Assembly (NCBI GenBank): GCA_037200125.1
Contig: JBBCGS010000008.1
Location: forward strand, 248,001 to 312,000
DNA length: 64,000 bases
Direction of reading: 5' to 3'
Source of the DNA: JADGHX01 sp037200125
GTDB lineage: Bacteria; Pseudomonadota; Gammaproteobacteria; Steroidobacterales; Steroidobacteraceae
In this document: in pieces, positions 35,728 through 45,427 of the stretch
How the letters are laid out: each line of letters opens with the position of its first letter
How positions within the stretch are numbered: position 1 is the first letter of the stretch
The notes under the pieces: generated by a model
The model's input: the letters and a program-made list of their open reading frames with translations, nothing else
Told to the model about the DNA's origin: nothing
Database searches by the model: none
Position numbers and translations under genes: made by a program

Positions 35728-36751
35728 GTGACATCGAATCAGGCTGACGCGCTGGCCAGCGGCGAAACCCGCGAGCTCGTCGGACGCTTCCGCACGACGC
35801 TGGACGCCATTCGCACCCAGGTGCGCAGGATCATCGTCGGGCAGGATGAAGTGGTCGAACACTTGCTGCTGACGATGCTCGTCGGCGGCCACTGCCTCAT
35901 CACCGGCATGCCCGGCACCGCGAAGACGTTGCTCGTGCGCACGCTCGCGGGGGCTGTCGTTCAAGCGCATCCAGTTCACGCCGGACCTGATGCCGACGGA
36001 CGTCACGGGCACGGACATCATCGAAGAGGATCCGACCACGGGCCGCCGTCGCTGGACCTTCGTGCCCGGCCCGCTGTTCGCCCACGTGCTGCTCGCGGAC
36101 GAAATCAACCGCACGCCGCCGAAGACGCAGGCCGCCTTGCTCGAAGCCATGCAGGAACGCACGGTCTCCGTGCGCGGAAACACGCGCGAGATCGAAGCGC
36201 CCTTCTTCGTGCTCGCCACGCAGAACCCGATCGAGCTCGAAGGCACCTACCCGCTGCCGGAAGCGCAGCTCGACCGCTTTCTCTTCAACATCCTGCTCGA
36301 TTACCTGAGCGCGGAAGACGAGCGGCTGGTCGTCGAGCGCAACACCAACCAGATGAAGCTGCCGAACGCGGAAGCGTGCACCAGCGCGGAGGAGATCCTC
36401 AAATTCCAGTGGCTGGTGCGGCAGGTGCCGGTGTCCGAAGCCATGCAGCGCATGGCGGTCGATCTCGTCCGCGCAACACGTCCTGGCGAGGCCGCGGCGC
36501 CCGACATCATCAAACGCTACGTCCGCTTCGGCGCGAGCGTGCGCGCCACACAGTTCATCACGGTCGCGGCGAAAGCCCGCGCGCTCATGCAAGGCCGTTA
36601 TCACGTGAACGAGGAAGACCTTCGGGTACTCGCCCTGCCGGTGCTGAGGCACAGGGTGCTCACCAACTACCAGGCCGAGTCCGACGGCACGACCGTGGAC
36701 AAGATATTGAGCGAGATGCTGGACACGAAATTCCGTGGAGCGCGTGCGTGA
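35728..36751 (+). pseudogene. moxR: MoxR-type AAA+ ATPase, one frameshift as given
   Basis: MoxR ATPases help VWA-domain partners in protein maturation or metal insertion. The first part (RRIIVGQDEVVEHLLLTMLVGGHCLITGMPGTAKTLL) contains Walker A GMPGTAKT. After a frame change near 35955 the second part reads FKRIQFTPDLMPTDVTGTDI, Walker B VLLADEINRTPPKTQAALLEAM and sensor-1 FVLATQNPIELEGTYPLPEAQLDRF. Reducing the five-G run at about 35950 to four joins the halves (TLAG-LSFKRIQF). The likely start is GTG 35728. The stop overlaps the DUF58 start (GTGA). Confidence 0.85.
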
Positions 36752-37644
36752 CCGACGCCGCCGCCCGGCTGCTGACGCCTGAAGTGCTCGCGGGGCTCGC
36801 GAACCTGGAGCTCGTCGCGCGCACGGCGGTGGAAGGCTTTCTCGTCGGGCTGCATCGCTCGCCGCACTTCGGCTTCAGCCAGGAGTTCGCGGAGTTCCGC
36901 GCGTACAACGAAGGCGACGATCCGCGCTTCGTGGACTGGAACGTCTTCGCGCGCACGGAGCGCACCTACATCCGCCGCTACGAAGGCGAAACGAACACGC
37001 GCCTCATGCTGCTGCTGGGACGCGAGCGCTTCGATGGGCTTCCAGTCGGCGAAGATCAGCAAGCTTCAGTACGGCAAGTATCTCGCTGCGGCGCTTGCGT
37101 ATCTGGCGTCGAAGCAGCACGACCCCGGTTGGGGTCATCGTGTTCGACGAGGAGATTCGTAACTACCGGCCGCCTTCGGGTCGCTCGGGGAGCCTGCATG
37201 GCGTACTCCACGCGCTCGACACCGCGACGCCGGGACAGAAGACCGATCTCGAAGGCTGCTTCCGTAAATTCCGCGAGCACCTGAGCCGGCGCGGGCTCGT
37301 CGCGATCATCTCGGATCTGTACTGCGATCCGATCGCCATGAGCAAAGCCGTGGCGCCGCTCGCGTACACGGGGCACGACATGGTGTTCTTCCACGTGCTC
37401 GATCCGGGTGAGCTGGAGCCCTCAGTACCGCGATTCCGTGCTGTTCGAAGACATGGAGTCGGGCCCAGACCATGGAGGTTTCGCCGGCCTATCTCGAAGG
37501 CGGTTATCGCAAGAAGATGAAGAGCATCTCGCCGGCGTACGCCGCGCGGCCGCGGGCGTCGGCGCGGACCTCGTGCTCGCGCGCACGGATGAGCCGCTCG
37601 ACAACGCGCTCCGCCGCTACCTCATGTTCCGCGAGCGGCACTGA
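36748..37644 (+). pseudogene. DUF58 domain protein, frameshifted as given
   Basis: DUF58 proteins are VWA-like partners of MoxR. The N-terminal part (LLTPEVLAGLANLELVARTAVEG, LHRSPHFGFSQEFAEFRAYN, DDPRFVDWNVFARTERTYIR) is typical. In the shifted frames it continues DASASMGFQSAKISKLQYGK (the MIDAS-like DxSxS), DPVGVIVFDEEIRNY, LVAIISDLYCD and a C-terminal LDNALRRYLMFRERH. Five frame changes are seen (about 37018, 37127, 37425, 37461, 37520). At 37127 one C less, and at 37461 one C less, restores the protein. The gene length is a multiple of three. The next gene starts two bases after the stop. Confidence 0.78.
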
Positions 37645-37646
37645 GC

Positions 37647-39795
37647 ATGACCTTCCTCGCCCCACTCTTTCTCGCGGGACTGCTGGCAGTGGGGCTGCCG
37701 CTATGGCTGCATCGCTTTGCGCGCGACACGCCGCACGAAGCAGCCGTTCGCGTCTTTGATGCTGCTCGAACAGAGCCGGATTCAGCAGAGCCGTGAGCAC
37801 ACGCTGAAGTACTGGCTGCTGCTGGCGCTGAGAATCCTGTTACTACTGCTCCTTGCGCTGACGTTCGCGCAACCGATGCTTCCATGGCACACGCCGCCGC
37901 TCGAAGCGCAGGATCGCAAGCTGCATGTGATCGTCATGGACACGTCGCTGTCCCATGCAGCAAGGCGATCACTGGCAGAAAGCCATCGAGAAAGCGCAGA
38001 GCCTGATCGGCGCGATGAGCCTTCGGATCAGGGGGCTGCTCGTTTCGGCGGATTCGCGCGTGCGCGTCATCGCGGGTCCTGTGAACGGTGGTGACGCTTC
38101 TGAACTGCGCTCCGCGCTGGCGACGCTCAAACCGTCCTTCTCGCGCCTCGACTACGGCATGCTCATGACGAGCGCGCCCTCGTGGCTGGGCAAACGATCG
38201 TCTCAAGACCGAACTGCACGTGGTCACCGATCTGCAGCGATCCGCCACCCCCGCTGCAGTTCGCGGATCTCGAGCCGCCCGTCGGCGTGAAACTGGCGCT
38301 CGACGACGTCGGCGTGTCGACCGCCACGAATCAGTATGTGAAGAGCCTCGGGCCGTCGGAAAAAGACGCGAACGTCTTCGAGGTTCGCGTCGGGGGGCAC
38401 GGCGCCGACAGGGCCACCACGCACCGTCGTGCTCACCATCGATGGCAAGGAAAAAGGCCGCAAGCCGCTCACACCGCCGCGCGAACCCGCACCGGCGCCC
38501 TTGCAGCCGGATCCGAATGCGGGCTCCGCGGCGGGCCTCGCCTCGGCTCCCGACCCAGCGCCGGACGAAGCGACGGCCCCTCCCGGCGCAGGGCCGGTGT
38601 CCACCGCTCTCTTCGCCGATCTCGATCTCGGCGCCGGCGCCCATCGCGCCACAGTGACCCTCGAGCCGGCGGACGCCCTGCCCCAGGACGATCAGTTCTT
38701 CTCGGTCATCGAGCACCGCGAACCGCGCGCGCTGATCATCGGCGCAAACGCCAGCGGTGGACGGACGTCTCGTATTTCGCCGCCGCCGTCGGCGCGCTCA
38801 CCAATCCGCGCCTCGCGGTCGAGCGAACGGGCTCGGACGCGGTCAGCCAGCGCGCGCTCGCGGATTACTCCGCGCTCGTCGTGTCGGACGTTGGCGTTCT
38901 CTCGGGTGCAAGTGTCACGTCGATCCAGCGCTATCTCGAAGGCGGTGGCACAGTGCTGATGACCCTTGGCCCGCGAGCCGCGCGACTCGACAAGATTCCG
39001 CTGAGCGGGCACGTGCGCTCGACGCGCAACCTCAACAGCCAGGGCGGCGGGTGGACGGGTCGCGTCTCGTCTGTCGAGCAAAGCCATCCGGCGCTCCGGG
39101 ACGCCACAGGGCTGGCGCAGCGTGCGGTTCTTCCGTTACGTGGCCGTCGAGCCGCAAGCCGACGACGCCACGCTGATTCGCTTCGAGGACGGCGGCCCGC
39201 TCCTCATCGAACGCCATGTGGGCGCCGGCCGCCTGCTGGTGCTCAACCTCGCCGCTCGACCGGGAATGGAACGACCTCGCGATCCACCCGCTGTTCGTGC
39301 GCTTCATCGGCGACTCGGCGCGCTACCCTCACGTCGGCCGCCGCGGCACCGAGCGCGCTGGTGGGCTCCATCCTGCCGCTCGGCGTGAATGCCTCGAACG
39401 GCGCGCAAGTGTTTGATCCGCGCGGCAACCGTGCGACGGCGCTCGGCGATACCAGCGAAAAGCCGCGCATCCTCGCCGACCAGGTCGGGTTCTACGAAGT
39501 GCGCGGCGGGGGGCGCAGCGACTGGGTCGCCGTGAACGCGGACCCGCGCGAATCCGACCTTTCCCGGTTGCCTGACGACAGTGTCAGCCTGTGGACGGGC
39601 ATGCAGAAGGACGGACCGGATGCCGGCGCCGCGCCTCAGGTGGTCGCCGCCAGCGCCGCCGAAACGGCGTCGGGCGCGAAGTCGCCGCTCAAATCGATCT
39701 GGCCGTGGCTGCTGCTGATCGCGGTTACGCTTGCGTTTATCGAGCCACTAGTGGCCAACTCATATCTACACGTACGGCGCGGGGTAACCTCTTGA
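37647..39795 (+). pseudogene. BatA-domain VWA membrane protein, frameshifted as given
   Basis: The start MTFLAPLFLAGLLAVGLPLWLHRFAR is the BatA N-terminal membrane helix, and KQPFASLMLLEQSRIQQSREHTLKYWLLLALRILLLLLLALTFA holds the second. A VWA-like domain follows (KLHVIVMDTSLSM in repaired form, YVKSLGPSEKDANVFEV), then beta and amidotransferase-like segments (PRALIIGANASG, YSALVVSDVGVLSG, IQRYLEGGGTVLM). A C-terminal membrane helix is SIWPWLLLIAVTLAFIEPL. About nine frame changes were seen, mostly of the insertion type; at about 39250 one C less gives LNSPLDREWNDLA. The stop overlaps the DUF4175 TTG start. Confidence 0.74.
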
Positions 39796-42700
39796 CCGCT
39801 CGCGAACGTCTCGAACATTACCTGGAAAAGATCCGGCAGCGCCTGCGAACGGCGATCGTCGCGCGCGCGAGCGCGGTCGTGGCGATCACAGCGCTGGTCG
39901 TCACTGTGGGCGCGGTATGGATGCTGCGCGACCCAGGCTTCCCGCCCGGCGCAGTGCTCGCCGCACGCATGCTTCTGGCCGTTTCACTTCTCGTCGCCGC
40001 GGGCGCGATGCTCTGGAGGCCGCTGCTCGCGCTACAACCGCGCAATCGATCCCGCGCGCTCGAGCGCCACCTGCCCACGCAGGGCGGTCGCATCGAAACC
40101 TACATGGAGCAGGTCCGGCGCCGCGAAGCCGGCGAGTCGGTGCCGCTCATCGACCTGCTCGCGGAGGATGCGCTCGCGGTTGCCGAAACGGCACCGCCGG
40201 AAACCGCGGTTCCGCGCCAACGCCTGCTCGTGCCCGCCGGCATTGCCGCCGCCGCGCTCGCGGCGCTCGTTGGCCTCATGATCTTCGGCGGCGCGGGCTT
40301 TGGGTTCGGCAGCCGACACCTCTGGTTCGGCGCCACCATTCCGAAAGAAGTGGTTGCCTCACGCTCCATCGTCGTGAAGCCGGGCGACACGACCATCCGC
40401 CGCAACCAGGACGTGCCTATTCACGCGACGATGCAGGGCTTCACCGCGCAGAACGCGGAAGTCTACGTGCGCTTCGGCGATGCCAAGGACTACGAGCGCG
40501 CGCCGATGAAGGCTTCGCCGAGCGGCGAGTTCGAGTTCACGCTCTACGCGCTACGCGAGCCACTCTCTTATTACGTCGTTTCGCAGGGCGCGAAGAGCGC
40601 CGAGCACCACATCTACGTTGCCGACGTGCCGCGCATCGAAAAGATGCGCCTCACGTACAACTATCCGTCGTGGACCGGGCTGAAGAAGGAAGTCGACGAA
40701 AACATTCGCGACATCCAGGCGGTCGCCGGCACGAAGGTCGAGGTGGAACTGCAGACGAGCGCGCCGCTCGACTCCCCCACTCTCAAGGTCAACGACAAAC
40801 CCTCCGACCTCAACCGCGACGGCAACTGGAGCCGCGGAACCATCGAGCTCACGAAGGCCGGCACGTATCGCATTCACGCGAAGGTCGGCGACGAGCTGGT
40901 GCCGCTGACGGACGAGTATCAGATCTCGATCGTCGAAGACCAGAAGCCCACCATCGAGATCGCCAAGCCCGGCCGCGACTGGCAGGCGAGCAGCATCGAG
41001 GAAGTGCCGGTTCGCGTGCATGCGAAAGACGACTTCCGCGTGCAGAACGTGGAGCTGCACTACTCCGTGAACGGCGGCGACTGGAAGGTGAAGCCGCTCA
41101 CCGCGCAAGGCGCGACCCAGGGCAAAGAGGTTAATCAGAGCGCGCTGATGCGGCTCGAAGAGATGGGCGATCTGCAGGCCAATGTCGCGGACGACACGCA
41201 CCTCACGCCGGGCGACATCGTCACGTACTACGCGGTGGCGAAGGATCGAAAGCAGGAAGTGCAGACGGATCTCTTCCTGATCCACGTTCAGCCGTTCGAG
41301 CGGCGCTTCACGCAGGGCCAGGCCGGCGGTGGTGGAGGCGGCGGCGGTGGCGGGGGCGACGAACAGAACGCCATCTCGCAGCGTCAGCGCGAAATCCTGC
41401 TGGCGACGTGGAATCTGCAGCGGACGAAAGACAACGCCAAGGGCCGCGAGGCCGAGCGCGTCGACGACAACGCGAAAATGTTGTCGGAGCTGCAGGGCAC
41501 GCTGTCTGAACAGGCGCAGACGCTGATCGATCGTGCCAAGGCGCGCGGGGTCGACAACGCGGACCCTAAGAACAAGGCGCTCGTCGACAATCTTCAGCAG
41601 GCTGTTACGGCGATGGCGCCGGCGGCCAAGTCCCTCGGCGACATCGAGCTGCAGAAGGCGATTCCATCGGAGCAGAAGGCGCTTCAGCACCTGCTGCGTG
41701 CGGAAGCGCTCTACACCGACATCGAGATGCAGTTCCGCAGCGCTCAGAACGGCGGCGGCGGCGGCGGAAGCCAGGCGGGCCGCGACCTTGCCGAGATGTT
41801 CGAGCTCGAGATGGATCTCGAGAAGAACCAGTACGAAACCGAATCGCGCAAGTCGAAGGACGATTCGCCGGAGCAGCTCGCGGACGCGATCCAGAAATTG
41901 AAGGATCTCGCGCGCCGGCAGGAACAGCTCGCTCGCCAGCAGCAGAACCAGCAAGGGCAACGCGAATCGGACAAGTGGCAGCAGGAGCAGCTCAAGCGCG
42001 AGACGGAGCAGCTTCGCAAACAGCTCGAGCAACTCGCCCAGCAGAACGCCAATTCGCGCGGCTCGGGTGGCCAGGGCCAGGGGCAAGGCCAGAACCAGAG
42101 CAATGGGACCCCTTCGGGGCAGATGGAGGGCGTTCAGCAGAACGACCAGCCTGAAAACGCGGGCCAGCAATCGACTCGGATGGCCGCCAACAATGCGCTG
42201 AACGAAATTCGCCAGGCGCTCGAGAACATGCAGCGCGCGGCGGGCGATCCGCAGCAGCCACAGCAGGGCCAGCCGGGCCAGCAAGGTCAGCAAGGTCAGC
42301 AAGGTCAGCAGGCTCGCAACGGGCCGCAGCAGGCGAATGATCCGCAGGCCGCACAGCGCTCGGCGCAGGCGAGCCGCGACCTGAAGGCCGCGCTCGACAA
42401 GATGGAACAGGGTCGCCGCGATGGCATGGCCGGTTCGTTCGATGATCTCGCGCAACGTGCTCAACGCATGGTTCAAGAACAGCGCGAGCAGCAGGACCAG
42501 ATGCTGTCGGCCTACTCCGCGCGCGATGGCGCCCAGGGTCAGCAAGGCGGCGCCAATGCGCAGAATCGGCGCGGCCTGAGCTGGGAGCAGGCGGAGAAGA
42601 TGTCCGAACAGAAGCGCTCGCTCGCGCAGGAGCTGGAGTCGCTGCAGCGGGACATGCAGGCTGCCGCTCGCTCTCACAAGGAGGAAGCGCCGCGGGCCGC

Positions 42701-43787
42701 GGGCAATGTCGGCACGGCCGCGCAGAACGTGGCGGACTCCGGCCTCAACACGGCGCTTCAGCGAAGCGCGATGGAGATCGAGCGCGGTCGCGGGATGCAG
42801 GCGGCGGCACGTGAGCCGCTGATCACCGAAGCGATGGAAGCGTTGGAGAACGACCTGAGTCGCGCCGCGCAGATTGCGTCGACCGAAGCGCAGAAGAAGA
42901 AGGACGGCAAAGAGGACGCGACGCCTGAAGAATTGCTCGCCGAGCTGAGCGACCTGCGCCGCGCGTGGCAAGCCGCGCAGTCGGAACAGCAGCGCCTCGC
43001 GGAGGGTCGCGGTCGTGGACCCAACGGCGAGCTGAACCCGAACGACATCAACCGCCAGCGGCTCGCGAGCGCGCGCGACGGGCAGCCGGGGCAGCTTCAG
43101 CCCGGGCTGCCGAACCCGAACGACCCCAACGGCCGCAATGGCCAGGGCTCGAGCCCGCAATCGCAGAACGGCCGCAACGGCCAAGGGCAACAAGGCGGAC
43201 AGCAAGGTCAGAACGGCCAGCAGCAGTCCGGCCAGGGTCAGCAAGGCGGTCAACAGTCCGGCGGCGGCCAGCAAGGCGGCGCCAATGGCGGCAACGCCAA
43301 CGGCGGCAGCTACGCGAACAACGGCGGTGCCATCAACGGCCCCTACGGCGGCCAAGGCGGCGCTTATGGCTGGCGCGGCGGCTACTGGGATCCGTACCGA
43401 GGCCGCCTCAACGGCTGGAATCCGCCGGCCACGTCGACCGCCCTGCCGCCCGTCGACCCCGATGAATATCGGCGCCAAGCCGAAGCCTTCGCCCGTCGCC
43501 TGCGCGAGGTCGGCGATCGCCTGCCGCAGGGCGCGCTTTCGGACGTCGACATCAACGCGCTCCGTCAACTATCGAATCGCCTGCGCAACTCTTCGCACGG
43601 CGACCCGATGGAGAACGAGTACGCCCGCATGGTCGGCCTCGTCGATCAGCTCGAGCTGGCCGCGCTGAACGCGTCGGAGAAGAGCAAGACCACCGCGACT
43701 CGCGCCTCCCGCCCGGCGGAAGATTCGCCGGAGTATCGCGAGACGGTCGCCGAGTACTACCGGCGTCTGGGCAACGACAGCAAGTAG
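39792..43787 (+). CDS. DUF4175 family large membrane-anchored coiled-coil protein
   Basis: The protein is 1331 residues and intact. Two membrane helices (residues about 20-45 and 55-75) and a third at about 150-170 (GIAAAALAALVGLMIFGG) precede a periplasmic beta-rich region with Ig-like strands (KPGDTTIRRNQDVPIHATMQG). A poly-Gly run follows, then long coiled coils (QKLKDLARRQEQLARQQ, LKRETEQLRKQLEQLAQQ) and a Gln/Gly/Asn-rich low-complexity stretch (residues about 1090-1180). The end is a conserved-looking helical domain (YRRQAEAFARRLREVGDRLP). The TTG start overlaps the BatA stop. It is the last and only clean gene of the operon. Confidence 0.82.
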   Translation: MTARERLEHYLEKIRQRLRTAIVARASAVVAITALVVTVGAVWMLRDPGFPPGAVLAARMLLAVSLLVAAGAMLWRPLLALQPRNRSRALERHLPTQGGRIETYMEQVRRREAGESVPLIDLLAEDALAVAETAPPETAVPRQRLLVPAGIAAAALAALVGLMIFGGAGFGFGSRHLWFGATIPKEVVASRSIVVKPGDTTIRRNQDVPIHATMQGFTAQNAEVYVRFGDAKDYERAPMKASPSGEFEFTLYALREPLSYYVVSQGAKSAEHHIYVADVPRIEKMRLTYNYPSWTGLKKEVDENIRDIQAVAGTKVEVELQTSAPLDSPTLKVNDKPSDLNRDGNWSRGTIELTKAGTYRIHAKVGDELVPLTDEYQISIVEDQKPTIEIAKPGRDWQASSIEEVPVRVHAKDDFRVQNVELHYSVNGGDWKVKPLTAQGATQGKEVNQSALMRLEEMGDLQANVADDTHLTPGDIVTYYAVAKDRKQEVQTDLFLIHVQPFERRFTQGQAGGGGGGGGGGGDEQNAISQRQREILLATWNLQRTKDNAKGREAERVDDNAKMLSELQGTLSEQAQTLIDRAKARGVDNADPKNKALVDNLQQAVTAMAPAAKSLGDIELQKAIPSEQKALQHLLRAEALYTDIEMQFRSAQNGGGGGGSQAGRDLAEMFELEMDLEKNQYETESRKSKDDSPEQLADAIQKLKDLARRQEQLARQQQNQQGQRESDKWQQEQLKRETEQLRKQLEQLAQQNANSRGSGGQGQGQGQNQSNGTPSGQMEGVQQNDQPENAGQQSTRMAANNALNEIRQALENMQRAAGDPQQPQQGQPGQQGQQGQQGQQARNGPQQANDPQAAQRSAQASRDLKAALDKMEQGRRDGMAGSFDDLAQRAQRMVQEQREQQDQMLSAYSARDGAQGQQGGANAQNRRGLSWEQAEKMSEQKRSLAQELESLQRDMQAAARSHKEEAPRAAGNVGTAAQNVADSGLNTALQRSAMEIERGRGMQAAAREPLITEAMEALENDLSRAAQIASTEAQKKKDGKEDATPEELLAELSDLRRAWQAAQSEQQRLAEGRGRGPNGELNPNDINRQRLASARDGQPGQLQPGLPNPNDPNGRNGQGSSPQSQNGRNGQGQQGGQQGQNGQQQSGQGQQGGQQSGGGQQGGANGGNANGGSYANNGGAINGPYGGQGGAYGWRGGYWDPYRGRLNGWNPPATSTALPPVDPDEYRRQAEAFARRLREVGDRLPQGALSDVDINALRQLSNRLRNSSHGDPMENEYARMVGLVDQLELAALNASEKSKTTATRASRPAEDSPEYRETVAEYYRRLGNDSK

Positions 43788-43948
43788 GCCGGGCTTTAAA
43801 GTTCGGCGAGCCCCACGGGGCGACAGAGGTCACGTCGCACCAGAGATTCCCTTGCTTTTCGGACAAATTGAGCCCCAATAAGGCACAACTCGGACATTGT
43901 GCCCCTCATAGCGGCAACAATGCCCTCCAATCCGGACACGTCATCTGA

Positions 43949-45255
43949 TCTAGGTATCTACACCATCGCTCGGCTTTCGACGGCCGGCCGCACGCAGGCT
44001 CCTTATCGGTCACGCGTGGCAAAACGCGCCGAACGATACGGCTTCCGGGCCTTACCGTTCACGTCCTTCCGGGTCCGGATCCAAAGCGCGACGGGCCCGC
44101 GAACGACACTCCTTACGGTGATCTCTACCTAGCGAGCGACCCTCGCCGTTATCTCGAAAATCTCACTCGGGGACGCGGTTGGTCCGAGCGCGTACTGGCA
44201 CAACAGGACCTGGAAGCTGCGCTTGATCGCGTCCTGATGGTCGGGGGCGAACGGCGCTTGAACCAGCTTCGGGATCAGGCATTCGAAGTGGCCCACGCGA
44301 CTGGCTACAAAACGCAATTCAAACGACTCGACACGCTCATAGGCGCGTTGCTGGGAACTCAAGCTGCGAAATATCCGACAGCAAGGCACAGGCGCTCGCC
44401 CGCGCCGCAGGACGGCCCTACGACCCGGCGCGTCTGGCAATCTTCGATGCGCTGTTTAGCGAGCTCAATCGAGGAACCCTGCCGGATATTGGCGATCCGG
44501 CGCCGTCCGGCACGGCGCGGGAAAACTTCGCTTTCTTCGAAGCCTATTTCTCCAACTACATCGAAGGAACCACATTTACGGTGGAAGAGGCGGAGGACAT
44601 CGTCTTTCGTGGCCAGATCATCGAGAACCGCAGTGAGGACTCACACGATATTCTCGGAACGTTCAACGCCGCGACACTCGCACGCTGGCGCGATCAGCCA
44701 CCACGTACAGCGGACGAGTTCCTTCATTGGCTGCAGAGCGTCAACGCGCTCGTGATGGAGAAGCGCGTTGAACGGAAACCCGGTGAATGGAAGGACAAAG
44801 CCAACCAGGCAGGCAGTACGTACTTCGTCCTGCCAGATCTCGTGCCGGGGACGCTCCGCGAAGGCTTTACGCGTATCGAAGCTCTCGGGCATCCGCTGGC
44901 GCGAGCCATGATGACGATGTTCGTCGTGACCGAAGTACATCCGTTCACCGACGGGAACGGCCGAACCGCGCGCCTGGCCATGAATTGCATGCTGAGTGCC
45001 GCGAAGCTCAGCCGAATCGTCGTCCCCACTGTGTACAGGGAAGACTATTTGTTGCCGCTGAAAGCTCTGAGCCACCATCGGGAAGCGCAGCCATTGATCG
45101 CGGCATTGAACCGCATCCAAAGATGGTCTGCTGCATTCGACTACTCGTTGCCGAGAGCAGAGGTACGCGCGCAACTGGTTAGCGGCAACGCGTTCCGGGA
45201 AGACATCCGGAACTATAAATTAATCTTTCCGCAACCGTTGCCACCGAAGGCGTAG
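43949..45255 (+). pseudogene. Fic family protein, 5'-truncated and frameshifted
   Basis: The C-terminal half is a Fic domain: active-site motif HPFTDGNGRTAR (HPFxDGNGRxxR), with NYIEGTTFTVEEAEDI and VPTVYREDYLLPLKALS around it. Such enzymes usually transfer AMP to protein hydroxyls. The inhibitory-helix region of class II proteins (S/TxxxE/N) may lie in FSNYIEGTTFTVEEAED. An N-terminal region in another frame reads IRLPGLTVHVLPGPDP, DLYLASDPRRYLENLTRGRGWSE and DTLIGALLGTQAAK. The frame changes near 44377; one G more restores AAEISDSKAQALARAAG. A stop at 43946 and no start codon indicate a missing 5' end. Confidence 0.72.
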
Positions 45256-45427
45256 ATTCGCACGCATAAAACCCGTGCTACGTTTGCGGCGAGTCCGCCC
45301 ACGAGAGGCTTGGCTCGGCGGCTTGCGGACGCCCAGCCTGTGACGACCCGCGTAGAGCCCGCCGATCGATTCGCCGGTTAGCCGCCCGCGCTGGTGCCCG
45401 GCCCGTGCGAATCGTTCGGCACCCGCC

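Noticed and set aside
26440..39795. Programmed ribosomal frameshifting as the explanation for the many frame changes
   Set aside because: The changes go both ways, occur at dozens of sites without slippery heptamers, and are fixed by one-base run corrections.
40551..43568. Minus-strand open frame of 1005 codons opposite the DUF4175 gene
   Set aside because: It mirrors the low-complexity Gln-rich coding strand as Leu-rich sequence and has no domain or start signal.
45256..45427. Possible tRNA-like fold downstream of the Fic gene
   Set aside because: No cloverleaf with anticodon stem, T-loop or CCA-proximal stem could be built.
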